Of a stretch of 64,000 bases of DNA, positions 1 to 7,747 are shown one piece after another. Under the pieces are notes generated by a model. The model had not been told where the DNA came from. It saw only the letters and a list, made by a program, of their open reading frames with translations, and ran no database searches. Positions within the stretch are counted from its first letter, which is position 1; every line of letters starts with the position of its first letter. The stretch comes from Luminiphilus sp051201685 (GTDB taxonomy: Bacteria > Pseudomonadota > Gammaproteobacteria > Pseudomonadales > Halieaceae): contig NZ_CP179213.1 in NCBI RefSeq assembly GCF_051201685.1, positions 3,348,001 to 3,412,000 of the forward strand, in the 5' to 3' direction. Made by a program: the position numbers and the translations under genes.

Positions 1-1241
1 GAAAGACGCCGGCCAAACCCACCGCCGCCCCGAACCTGATGCACCGTGATAGCTTCCGCTGGAAGCTCAAATAACTTCGCTAAGGTAGCCTGGGCATAAC
101 CCGGAGTTTGGCTAGAGGTCCACACCTCAATCGCCGTTGCGCTAACGTTTGCCACACAACTCTGCGGCTCTAACTGGGCGTGAGAAACAAAATCTGTCGC
201 GTAAACACCGCTGACGACCCTGCTGGCATTGGCGAAAGTCCCCTGGGGATCGCCCGCGCTTTTCACCTCTCGCGCTCCCGTCGGCCGCTGGGCCGCTTTG
301 AGTGCAGTCGCCTCAATCGCCAAAGAGTTGTCGGTCGATGCCGCAGTGATATCCCAGTCGATTTTTAAACTGCGCCTGGCCTTAATGCCAGCCCAAGTGT
401 TCGAAGCGACAATCGCGATGCCCCCCGCTACATGGACACTTTTACTGAGGTCAAAACTCGGAGGCCCAGCATCGCCAGCAACGATAAACGCATCCAGTAT
501 GCCCGGCAGGGCTTTCACCTCATCAAGGTTCGCGGCTTTGGGCACGCCACCAATTTGCGGACACTTAACATAGGTGGCGTACACCATGTCAGGAACTGCG
601 ACATCAATACCGAAAATGGGCCGCCCACGCACAATATCCGCTGCTGCTGCATTCACAATACGCTGCCCCAGCAAGCGATAATCGGCTCGAGCCTTTAATA
701 CCACCTCACCATCGGCAGGCACTGGCTGTTCTGTCGCGGCGGCGACAAGTTCAGCAAAGCTGGCACTGCGACCCGAAGGTGGGTGAATCACTTTCGAAGG
801 TTGTGTTGTTAGCTCACCTCGGGGAACTCGCCACTGCTGGGCCGCGCTGCGTAACAGCATCTCTCGTGCAGCGGCTCCCATTTGACGCAGTTCATTCCAC
901 CGATTGCGAACCGACAGTGAGCCGCCCGCAAACTGGGCGCCGTAACGAGTGGCATCAATTGGTGCGAGAACAACTTCCACGGCCTCCCAATCGGCATCAA
1001 GCTCTTCAGCTACGATCATGGGAAGCGCAGTATTAACGCCTTGGCCAACATCGGGATTAGGTGCGGCGATGACGATACGACCGTCATCATGAATGACCAC
1101 ATAGGGATTAAGCGCGTTTGCTGGCGCGGACGTTTTCGCGGCCGCCAACACGGTGATACCCCCACTGCTCAGGGCAAGGCCAAAACTCGAATAGCGAATA
1201 AAGTCCCGCCGCTTCATACCCTTATCGATAGCCGAGCTCAT
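1..1241 (-). CDS. Molybdopterin-binding oxidoreductase large subunit, IorB/xanthine dehydrogenase family (partial, C-terminus beyond window)
   Basis: About 413 codons are open on the minus strand from an ATG at 1241 to the left edge with no stop, so only the N-terminal part is present. The start region carries a twin-arginine motif (KRRDFI, residues 10-15) followed by a hydrophobic Ala/Gly/Leu stretch, so Tat export to the periplasm is likely. The visible body (for example NPDVGQGVNTALPMIVAEEL and, near the edge, a GGGGFGRR motif) matches the molybdopterin-binding subunit of the isoquinoline 1-oxidoreductase / membrane aldehyde dehydrogenase group. It overlaps the 2Fe-2S subunit gene by four bases (ATGA), implying coupled translation and one enzyme complex. 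Substrate cannot be read from the sequence; aldehydes or N-heterocycles are the family's usual substrates. An internal ATG at 1217 (residue 9) is an alternative start that keeps the Tat motif. Confidence 0.85.
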   Translation of the reverse strand, partial: MSSAIDKGMKRRDFIRYSSFGLALSSGGITVLAAAKTSAPANALNPYVVIHDDGRIVIAAPNPDVGQGVNTALPMIVAEELDADWEAVEVVLAPIDATRYGAQFAGGSLSVRNRWNELRQMGAAAREMLLRSAAQQWRVPRGELTTQPSKVIHPPSGRSASFAELVAAATEQPVPADGEVVLKARADYRLLGQRIVNAAAADIVRGRPIFGIDVAVPDMVYATYVKCPQIGGVPKAANLDEVKALPGILDAFIVAGDAGPPSFDLSKSVHVAGGIAIVASNTWAGIKARRSLKIDWDITAASTDNSLAIEATALKAAQRPTGAREVKSAGDPQGTFANASRVVSGVYATDFVSHAQLEPQSCVANVSATAIEVWTSSQTPGYAQATLAKLFELPAEAITVHQVRGGGGFGRRL

Positions 1242-1759
1242 GCCGACACCCCATCATCGGATTGCCGCTCAGGGGTGCCCTGTCCAACCTCATAAAACGA
1301 CAAACTCTGTAACTGGGTCGAGGCTGTCTGTATCGCGTCAACGATCCGAGAATAGGTACCACAGCGGCAAATATTGCCAGCCATAGCGCCTTCAATAGCT
1401 TCCAAGGATGGATTTGGATTGCGCTTTAGCAATGCGGCTGCGCTCATGATCTGACCCGCCTGACAATATCCGCACTGAGCAACATCATGGGCTATCCAAG
1501 CGTCCTGAACTGGATGTAAAGCATCACCTGCAAGCCCCTCGATAGTGGTCACCTCACGCCCAGTGATGGCTCCCAGCGGTAACTGGCAGGAGCGGACTGG
1601 CATGTCGTCCAACCAAACTGTGCAAGCGCCGCACTGTGCGACGCCACAGCCATACTTGGCACCCACCAAACCCAACAGGTCGCGCAAAGCCCACAACAGG
1701 GGCATATCGGGGTCCACATCTGGCAAGTCATGGGATTTGCCGTTGATATTGATTTGCAT
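1238..1759 (-). CDS. (2Fe-2S)-binding subunit of molybdenum hydroxylase, IorA-like
   Basis: This 173-residue protein has the full two-cluster layout of xanthine-dehydrogenase-type small subunits. The plant-ferredoxin-like cluster is bound by C38, C43, C46 and C58 (GCGVAQCGACTVW). The second, helical-domain cluster uses C96, C99, C131 and C133 (CGYCQAG and NICRCGTY). It passes electrons from the molybdenum subunit encoded directly downstream, whose start codon overlaps its stop. No FAD-subunit gene is visible, so as in IorAB-type enzymes the electrons probably go to a cytochrome or quinone. Length is usual for the family. No signal peptide is seen, so export would be with the Tat-bearing partner. 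Confidence 0.93.
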   Translation of the reverse strand: MQININGKSHDLPDVDPDMPLLWALRDLLGLVGAKYGCGVAQCGACTVWLDDMPVRSCQLPLGAITGREVTTIEGLAGDALHPVQDAWIAHDVAQCGYCQAGQIMSAAALLKRNPNPSLEAIEGAMAGNICRCGTYSRIVDAIQTASTQLQSLSFYEVGQGTPERQSDDGVSA

Positions 1760-1861
1760 TGTTTGCTGTCCTTCGCCTTCTCTACTTCATTGTAAGGCAC
1801 TTGCGCTGCCGTACTCTTACACTGGCTTGGTTTTTAACAGTGCCAATTGCTTGGGTTGGCC

Positions 1862-3208
1862 CTATCGAGACACCGCACGCGCGTAGGGAACACTCCCCCG
1901 CCAATAGCACCAAGCGCCAAAAATGCAGGTCGAGAGCACCACCACTAACGCCCAACGAATCGAATTAGCACCGGTGTAGGCAAAATAATCGCTGAGCATA
2001 CCCACCACTAAAGGGCCCAACCCAAGACCTAACAAATTAATAGCCAAGAGCATGAGGGCCGACGCCTGGGTGCGCCAATGTGCGGGGACCAAATTTTGAA
2101 CCGCGGCGTAACTGGGGGCGATCCAGAAACTGGCAAATACGGCGGAAATACCCATGAACACTAACGCAAAGGGCAGTCCATCCGGCCCTCCAATGCGATG
2201 AGTTTCGGGCCACAAAACAAAGGCTAATTGGGTAGGCAGGGCAATCAGCAGGCCAATGACCGGTACGCGCAATTGCCAACGGGGGTCCTTACGCGCCAAT
2301 CGATCAACCAGCAAACCTCCAGTAACCGCGCCCAAGGTGCCACCAAAAACGCCAATCAAGCCCAGCCAAAGACCGGCGTCGACCAACGACATGGCATGCA
2401 CGCGCACCAGAAAGCTTGGCGACCAAATCCCCAATCCATAACCAGCGATACCCGCAAACCCAACCCCTGAAGCAATCCATAAAAACCCGGGAAGCCGGGT
2501 TATACCTTTGATCGCCACGAGCAAGGATTCATCACCCACCGCAGAGCGAGGCTGGCGACGGGGTTCTTTGACGGTAAAAAATAAGAGGATGGCCAGCAAG
2601 ACACCGGGGATTCCAAACACTAGAAAGACCATGCGCCAACCGAGAGCCTCGGCTAAGAGGGCGCCACCAAATAGGCCCACAAGGATGCCCAAATTAGGTG
2701 CCGCGGCAAGAACGCCTTGGGCTAACGCCCGCCGCTCCGGCGGAAAATAATCGGTAATTAAGGCTTGTGAGGGCGGCGTCCCTCCGGCCTCTCCGATACC
2801 CACACCCACTCGAAGGACGGCGAGGTGCGCAAAGCTTCCTGCCGTGGCGCAAAGCGCTGTAACAGCACTCCAGGTAGCCATCGACATTGCCAACACATTG
2901 CGCCGGGACCAGCGGTCGGCAAGACGTGCCACGGGAATGCCCAAAACGGCGTAAAAAAGTGCAAATGCCAGCCCAGAAAGTAAGCCCATTTCTGTGTCAG
3001 AGGCATTGAACTCAGCTTTTATCGGCTCCAGAAGAATCGTCATTACCTGACGATCTACAAAATTGAAAACGTAGCCTAAGGTGAGCAGCGCGAGTACGTA
3101 ATTACGATAGCGTGTACTAAACGCCTTGTAGGGTGCCTCGTCTTCAACGGAACTTAATGGCTCGTGAGTTTCGGTATCAACTGATGTAGTCACAGGCACG
3201 TCCGGCAT
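1862..3208 (-). CDS. Spinster-type MFS transporter
   Basis: A 448-residue major facilitator with about 12 hydrophobic segments. The first transmembrane segment is followed by a VFNFVDRQVMTILLEPIKAEF stretch and then by the loop ADRWSRRN, and the GIGEAGGTPPSQALITDYFP stretch follows in the N-terminal half; these are hallmarks of the spinster-like MFS family. The N-terminal 30 residues are hydrophilic and cytosolic. Its start codon lies immediately next to the stop of the DUF1295 gene (3209), and the 2Fe-2S subunit gene follows 102 bases downstream on the same strand. The four genes therefore look like one transcription unit, and the carrier may import the substrate or export the product of the molybdenum enzyme. 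That role is inference; spinster-family substrates in bacteria are poorly known. Confidence 0.88.
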   Translation of the reverse strand: MPDVPVTTSVDTETHEPLSSVEDEAPYKAFSTRYRNYVLALLTLGYVFNFVDRQVMTILLEPIKAEFNASDTEMGLLSGLAFALFYAVLGIPVARLADRWSRRNVLAMSMATWSAVTALCATAGSFAHLAVLRVGVGIGEAGGTPPSQALITDYFPPERRALAQGVLAAAPNLGILVGLFGGALLAEALGWRMVFLVFGIPGVLLAILLFFTVKEPRRQPRSAVGDESLLVAIKGITRLPGFLWIASGVGFAGIAGYGLGIWSPSFLVRVHAMSLVDAGLWLGLIGVFGGTLGAVTGGLLVDRLARKDPRWQLRVPVIGLLIALPTQLAFVLWPETHRIGGPDGLPFALVFMGISAVFASFWIAPSYAAVQNLVPAHWRTQASALMLLAINLLGLGLGPLVVGMLSDYFAYTGANSIRWALVVVLSTCIFGAWCYWRGSVPYARAVSR

Positions 3209-4090
3209 TCAGCTTTTCGAACCACGGTTTTGCACCAATAGTCGCGGAATCAGAACAGGCGTGTCGCGTAAATAGGCTTGATACGCGGGATCATTACCCC
3301 ACTGCGACACGCCACGGTGAGCCAAAGTCGGAATACCGCTAATTCGCGTCAGTAAAACCACCACAAAAAGTGGCGAGAGCACCGTGGCAAACTGCCAGCT
3401 CTGCATAACGGGCAGTGCCGCCAAAAACACTCCCGTCCACAGCATGATTTCACCCAAGTAGTTCGGATGGCGACAAATTGCCCACACGCCACGAGAGATA
3501 AACTGCCCAGCATTAGCTGGGTCCTTACGGAAATCACCCTTCTGCTTGTCAGCTACGACCTCCAAGGTAAAACCCCCAAACCAGATCAACAGGCCCAACC
3601 CAGCAAACCCAGTAAGTGCAGCATTAGGCGTCAAAATCGCGACCAGTGCCGCGCTGCTCGTCAGGCTCACCCAGACACCCTGCAAAGTCCAAACGAGCAA
3701 GAAGTGCCAGAAGGACTGTTTAATTTTACGAAACCGGCGATCCTCCCCCACATCGGCGATACGCAAAAATAAAAAAGTACCCAAGCGCAGGGCCCAAACC
3801 ACCACTAAAGCGGTCATTACATAGCTATAAGTACTTGGCGCCGGGTTCAGCATTAACGCCAGTAACACCGCACTAATGAAGGTCAAACTGCCGATCAGAT
3901 CGTAGAAACGCTCGGTTCGCGCCCACCAGGCGTAGCCGAAGCCCAAGAGCTGGATAAGAAATATCGCTGCGAAGATAACAGGAAGTACCGACACACCAAC
4001 AATTCGACTATCCAATGGATTTATAAGGCCCGCATAGAGTAAGCAAACCAGAACTAACAGCGGCGGCATCAGATGCTTTTTGGTCAACAT
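3209..4090 (-). CDS. DUF1295 membrane protein (steroid 5-alpha-reductase-like fold)
   Basis: A 293-residue polytopic membrane protein. It begins with a hydrophobic helix and contains about seven membrane segments. The C-terminal section has the family signature: FEVVADKQK-like sequence (LEVVADKQKGDFRKDP), then ISRGVWAICRHPNYLGEIMLW, which is the conserved Arg-His-Pro-Asn-Tyr motif of DUF1295 and of isoprenylcysteine methyltransferase / steroid reductase relatives. Members are putative lipid- or steroid-modifying enzymes; the true reaction is unknown here. The stop abuts the start of the MFS gene, so the two are probably cotranscribed. Confidence 0.85.
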   Translation of the reverse strand: MLTKKHLMPPLLVLVCLLYAGLINPLDSRIVGVSVLPVIFAAIFLIQLLGFGYAWWARTERFYDLIGSLTFISAVLLALMLNPAPSTYSYVMTALVVVWALRLGTFLFLRIADVGEDRRFRKIKQSFWHFLLVWTLQGVWVSLTSSAALVAILTPNAALTGFAGLGLLIWFGGFTLEVVADKQKGDFRKDPANAGQFISRGVWAICRHPNYLGEIMLWTGVFLAALPVMQSWQFATVLSPLFVVVLLTRISGIPTLAHRGVSQWGNDPAYQAYLRDTPVLIPRLLVQNRGSKS

Positions 4091-4109
4091 GAATTAGCTA
4101 ACCTCATCA

Positions 4110-4130
4110 AGGGCAGCAGCGGGCTGCCCT
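4110..4130 (-). terminator. Hairpin after the DUF4136 gene (weak terminator candidate)
   Basis: Perfect inverted repeat with 8-base arms, AGGGCAGC and GCTGCCCT, and a 5-base loop. It lies between the stop of the lipoprotein gene (4182) and the start of the DUF1295 gene (4090). No T-run follows in either direction, so termination is possible but not shown. Confidence 0.3.
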
Positions 4131-4181
4131 CTGGGCTTGTTGATTCACCGATTGACCCCCGGCTGTACGTTGCTGCACCAG

Positions 4182-4760
4182 TCATGGTGCTGTACCGGGA
4201 GGAAAATCTCCCAGCAGCTCACTGGCGACTGCCGTGGTGGCCTTGTAGCGCTCACTCATGGTCGGATGATCTTTTAGCCGGCCTTCAGCAATACCGCGCC
4301 AAACAATCTTTCGGGTACTTGCATCAATAACGTCGAGGATCGCTGTGCCCTCGTCATATTCACGCACAGACGGCCCCGAACTGTAACCAACCATCACCGA
4401 GCTGCCATAACTGCCCGCCGAAACACCACCGTGCATACCTTTGTCGTACCCTGTGGAGTGAATAATCTGCTGACGCTGCTTGGAGACGGTGTAATTAATC
4501 CAAAAATCAGCACCCTCGGCTTTGCTTTCGCGCAGATTGTGCACAGCAAGCTCCTTGCTAACCACTTCGCGAATGCGTTTATCCGATGAATTAAATTTTC
4601 GGTATTGAGCTTCACGCGAGTGCACGACGTCATCATACCAACGGTAGGTTTTAAAGTTTGAAAAATCAAAATCCTGATCGTAGTCGAGCTCGTAGGTCGG
4701 CTTACTCGCACAGGCCGAAATCATGCCTATCACTACAATGAAAAATACAGTCCGAAACAT
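4182..4760 (-). CDS. DUF4136 lipoprotein
   Basis: A 192-residue exported lipoprotein. The N-terminus is a short signal peptide ending in a lipobox (MISAC, Cys17). The mature part opens with the DUF4136 pattern: YDQDFDFSNFKTYRW, in which a short strand with F..F.TY.W is diagnostic. A Gly/Ser-rich middle (about residues 115-130) is followed by a conserved C-terminal segment (DVIDASTRKIVWRGIAEG) seen across the family. Members are periplasmic-facing outer-membrane lipoproteins with no proven function. A second, divergent member lies at 48647-49255. Confidence 0.88.
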   Translation of the reverse strand: MFRTVFFIVVIGMISACASKPTYELDYDQDFDFSNFKTYRWYDDVVHSREAQYRKFNSSDKRIREVVSKELAVHNLRESKAEGADFWINYTVSKQRQQIIHSTGYDKGMHGGVSAGSYGSSVMVGYSSGPSVREYDEGTAILDVIDASTRKIVWRGIAEGRLKDHPTMSERYKATTAVASELLGDFPPGTAP

Positions 4761-4840
4761 TAAGGTAACCTAGCGGTGATGAACGCCAAGGAAGAATACA
4801 CGTTTGACCCCAATTTGACTGCCCCGTTGGATACTCAATA

Positions 4841-5542
4841 ATGATTACCCTCGCATTTCTATCGGGCACCGAAAACATTCCCCTCCATGCCATTACCCAG
4901 TGGCGCAGTGGGCTTTCGGCAGCCGATCAACAGCGAATTGCGCTAATGAAGGGAGAACCCCGAAAAACCGAGTTTGTAGTGGCGCGAACGCTACTCCAGA
5001 CACTGGCTCGGAACCGTTTGGGCGTATCCGCCGAAGTTGTGTCAGCTGTAAATACTGCTCCGAGGTTACTCACCGCCGACGGTCGGTCAATTGCCTGCAG
5101 CATCAGCCACTCGAACAAAGCGATCCTCGTCGGGATCAACACGGTAGGATCCATTGGAGTGGACGTAGAACACCACCGGCCCAGATCAGTAGCTAAGGTG
5201 GTGCAGCGCTACTTTTGGCCGGAGGGTCAAACCTATTTTGGCAACTGTAACGAGGCCGAAGGCAGGGCTTGGTTTTATCGCCAATGGTGCATACGTGAAG
5301 CGCTGGTGAAATACCAAGGTGATGGCAATCTTTTCCAACTATTGGGAAGACCGCTTAATTTATCCTCGGGGACAATAGGCCTGATCAGCCAAAACAATAC
5401 CCGGACTGTGGCTGTCATAAGCTCGGGAGGGGTCCGGCCTGAACTGTGTTTCCCGAAGCTCGATCAAAATGGGCAATGGGAGTTTTCTCCGTTAAGCCCC
5501 GAGACGGACTTAGCTGAGTTGACCCCCCTACCGAACCAATAA
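4841..5542 (+). CDS. 4'-phosphopantetheinyl transferase, Sfp type
   Basis: A 233-residue protein with the Sfp/EntD-family motifs in order: SISHS (residues 87-91), GVDVE (106-110, the Mg-binding Asp and Glu) and W-x-x-REA-x-x-K (149-157). These residues bind CoA and magnesium and transfer phosphopantetheine to the serine of acyl or peptidyl carrier proteins. Length matches the stand-alone Sfp class rather than AcpS. It lies divergent from the DUF4136 gene with 80 bases between starts. No polyketide or peptide synthetase gene lies in this window, so its carrier protein is elsewhere. The last 30 residues are weakly conserved in character. Confidence 0.9.
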   Translation: MITLAFLSGTENIPLHAITQWRSGLSAADQQRIALMKGEPRKTEFVVARTLLQTLARNRLGVSAEVVSAVNTAPRLLTADGRSIACSISHSNKAILVGINTVGSIGVDVEHHRPRSVAKVVQRYFWPEGQTYFGNCNEAEGRAWFYRQWCIREALVKYQGDGNLFQLLGRPLNLSSGTIGLISQNNTRTVAVISSGGVRPELCFPKLDQNGQWEFSPLSPETDLAELTPLPNQ

Positions 5543-5933
5543 CTTGAGCAGATCTAACCTGACCTAAAGAAAGTCGTGGCAGATCAAGAACCGGGATTCT
5601 GTACTCTTGGTGTGCGTCATAGGCCACAGTCTCAATCTCAAACGGTGCCAATGCTGCTCGATATATCAACATCTCAACAACAGCAGCCTGACCGAAGTAA
5701 CGAGCCCACACTGCCTTGGCAGCGTAAAAAGCCTGCCCCCTCGTTAATTTTAGGAGTGCAAACTGGTCACCATTTGACGAGGGCTGGAGGCAAACCCCTT
5801 TGTTTTGTATCAGGGTGTTGGCCGACCGTGGGCTTACGGCTTGCCAAAGTTTGATCATTGAGTGAGCTTGCATCGCGATAGTGCTTCCTGTGGCAACATT
5901 AGAACGATCAATTTCTCGCAGTTTTATGACCAT
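5415..5933 (-). CDS. Doubtful hypothetical protein
   Basis: An open frame of 172 codons on the minus strand covering the otherwise gene-poor gap 5543-5925. I do not recognise the family. The middle (about residues 60-115) looks protein-like, with alternating hydrophobic and charged residues, while the last 40 residues are low-quality and run 128 bases into the end of the phosphopantetheinyl transferase gene on the other strand. Such a long convergent overlap argues against the full length. An internal ATG at 5873 is another possible start. Treat as unproven. Confidence 0.3.
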   Translation of the reverse strand: MVIKLREIDRSNVATGSTIAMQAHSMIKLWQAVSPRSANTLIQNKGVCLQPSSNGDQFALLKLTRGQAFYAAKAVWARYFGQAAVVEMLIYRAALAPFEIETVAYDAHQEYRIPVLDLPRLSLGQVRSAQVIGSVGGSTQLSPSRGLTEKTPIAHFDRASGNTVQAGPLPSL

Positions 5934-6252
5934 TCAAGCCATCAAATCCTCCCCACCAAGGCTAAAAAATGTTGAATTGTGGCGCTCAAAATTTCAACCC
6001 TTCTGCGCGGTAACAATGCGACCCCAACGCCAATACCCCATGTTATGGCTCAGGGCTCAAACCTATTTTCAGCGCCGCGCAGCTGGCGAGAGCGTTTGGG
6101 GAGCTGAGCTCATAAAAGTCCGAAAAACAGGCCTCATGCTAGGGGTGACATGGGCACCACCCTCTAACCCACAACCCTTGGGTGAGTTACTATCCCGCCA
6201 CACATTCGCGGGACTCATCATTCTCGCTTACTTGGAATCCACGGCACCATGA
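5926..6252 (+). CDS. Small hypothetical protein, translationally coupled to the ModF-like ATPase
   Basis: A frame of 108 residues from ATG 5926, basic and moderately hydrophobic at the C-terminus. I do not recognise a domain. The main support is its position: its stop TGA overlaps the start ATG of the ABC ATPase gene by four bases (ATGA at 6249-6252), a typical coupled arrangement. Its start overlaps the start of the doubtful minus-strand frame, so at most one of the two is likely to be a gene. An upstream in-frame ATG at 5881 is less likely. Confidence 0.4.
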   Translation: MTIQAIKSSPPRLKNVELWRSKFQPFCAVTMRPQRQYPMLWLRAQTYFQRRAAGESVWGAELIKVRKTGLMLGVTWAPPSNPQPLGELLSRHTFAGLIILAYLESTAP

Positions 6253-7661
6253 TCAGGATCACCGCATTTACCTCCCCCGACCTCAGCGTCGATAACTGGG
6301 CGATTAGCTCAGGCGATGCTTGGTGCGTAGTGGGGCCCAATGGCTCGGGAAAGCAATTCATTGACCGACTGTTGTTGGGGCAGCTCGAGGGCGATGGCCA
6401 AGGGTCGGTCACCCATGAGCTGCCTATAACGGCGATAAGCTTGGTGTCTTTCGAACAGCAGCAAAGCATCTTTGAGCGAGAGTTAAAGCTTGCGGCTACC
6501 GATTTACTGCCTGAAAGCGAAACTGCCACCCGGGCGATAGACTTTTTACCCACCGATAAAACCAATGACCCCCTTTTGGATGCATTGAATTTGCGCCACC
6601 GATTAGATCGACCGTACACCCAGCTCAGTACTGGAGAGAGCCGTAAATTGCTCATTGCTCAAGCCCTACTCCAAGGCGCCAAAGTTCTTATTCTTGATAA
6701 TCCGTTCGATAGTCTCGACCACAAAGCCTGCGAGAATCTGTCGGCGGCATTAAAATCGGTTTGGGAAACAGGCACGACCATCGTATTTTTGTTAAGCAAC
6801 CGCAGTGACATACCCCAGTGGTGTGGCGCCCTGGCCACGGTACAAAATGGCTTGCTCACATGTCTTGATGATGACGAGCCAGCTCAAAAAGAACAATTTC
6901 TGGAGGCCTTATTTTCACCGACAGACCAGCCAGACTGGCCGGAGCAAGCGAAGCATCTCGCCGATTTCCCTCACGAGTACATTATTGACATCGCCAACGC
7001 ATCGGTGAGTTACGGCCAACAGATCGTTCTGCGTGACCTGACCTTGCAGCTAGCGCCCCTTGAGCACACCTTAATTACCGGGGAAAACGGGGCGGGCAAA
7101 TCAACCCTGCTCGGCTTAATCACCGGCGACAACCCGCAAAGTTACAACAATGACGTTCGAGTGCTGGGCTACCGACGGGGTCACGGAGAGTCTATTTGGG
7201 AGTTGAAGCAGCAGATGGGTATCGTTAGCAGCGAACTCCATCGATTTTACCGGGTACGTTGCGATGCCCTCACGGTGGTTTGTTCCGGTTTTTTCGATTC
7301 TATTGGTGTATATGAGCAGATCAGCGAAGTTCAGGTGAACATTGCCAAACAGTGGCTGCAGGCGGCGGGCCTGCGCGAACACGGCTCGGCGCCCTTTCAC
7401 ACAATGAGTTACGGCGAGCAGCGTCTGGTCCTCATTGCCCGTGCCTTGGTCAAGTCGCCATTGCTGTTGGTTTTAGACGAGCCAACTCAGGGCCTTGATG
7501 AGTTAAATCGATCAAGAATTTTGGACTTACTGACCACACTCGAAAACCGCCGTCATACCACACTGATCTTTGTCAGCCACCGGCAAGACGAATATTTGCC
7601 ACTTTTTAAGCGCCATCTACATTTGAAAATTCCCGTGAACGAGGATAAAGGTTTTAAATAA
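6249..7661 (+). CDS. Double ATP-binding-cassette protein, ModF-like
   Basis: A 470-residue soluble protein with two ABC ATPase domains and no membrane segment, the architecture of E. coli ModF, with which it shares local motifs (SFEQ, LSTGE-x-RK, FDSIGVY). The second domain is intact: Walker A GENGAGKS (278-285), signature MSYGEQ (386-391), Walker B VLDEP (408-412), and a switch His in FVSH. The first domain keeps a signature (LSTGE, 126-130) but its Walker A reads GPNGSGKQ (29-36), with Gln for the Ser/Thr, and its Walker B ends in LDN, with Asn for the catalytic Glu. The first site is therefore probably non-hydrolytic. No modABC transporter or molybdate-responsive regulator lies nearby, so the name rests on homology only. 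Translation is coupled to the small frame upstream. Confidence 0.85.
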   Translation: MIRITAFTSPDLSVDNWAISSGDAWCVVGPNGSGKQFIDRLLLGQLEGDGQGSVTHELPITAISLVSFEQQQSIFERELKLAATDLLPESETATRAIDFLPTDKTNDPLLDALNLRHRLDRPYTQLSTGESRKLLIAQALLQGAKVLILDNPFDSLDHKACENLSAALKSVWETGTTIVFLLSNRSDIPQWCGALATVQNGLLTCLDDDEPAQKEQFLEALFSPTDQPDWPEQAKHLADFPHEYIIDIANASVSYGQQIVLRDLTLQLAPLEHTLITGENGAGKSTLLGLITGDNPQSYNNDVRVLGYRRGHGESIWELKQQMGIVSSELHRFYRVRCDALTVVCSGFFDSIGVYEQISEVQVNIAKQWLQAAGLREHGSAPFHTMSYGEQRLVLIARALVKSPLLLVLDEPTQGLDELNRSRILDLLTTLENRRHTTLIFVSHRQDEYLPLFKRHLHLKIPVNEDKGFK

Positions 7662-7747
7662 AAGCTGACTCAATGGCTGCAAGGGGTCGACGTAAACCGA
7701 GGTAGCGACTAGTCTCAACCCGACACATCAGGTGTCTCGGGATATAC

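Noticed and set aside
180..1295. Plus-strand frames over the molybdenum large subunit
   Set aside because: The minus-strand frame is open to the window edge and carries clear IorB motifs, so the plus-strand frames are shadows.
5576..5854. Plus-strand frame of 92 codons in the gap after the phosphopantetheinyl transferase gene
   Set aside because: Gln/Ser/Pro-rich low-quality translation, no ribosome site and no family resemblance; weaker than the competing minus-strand frame.
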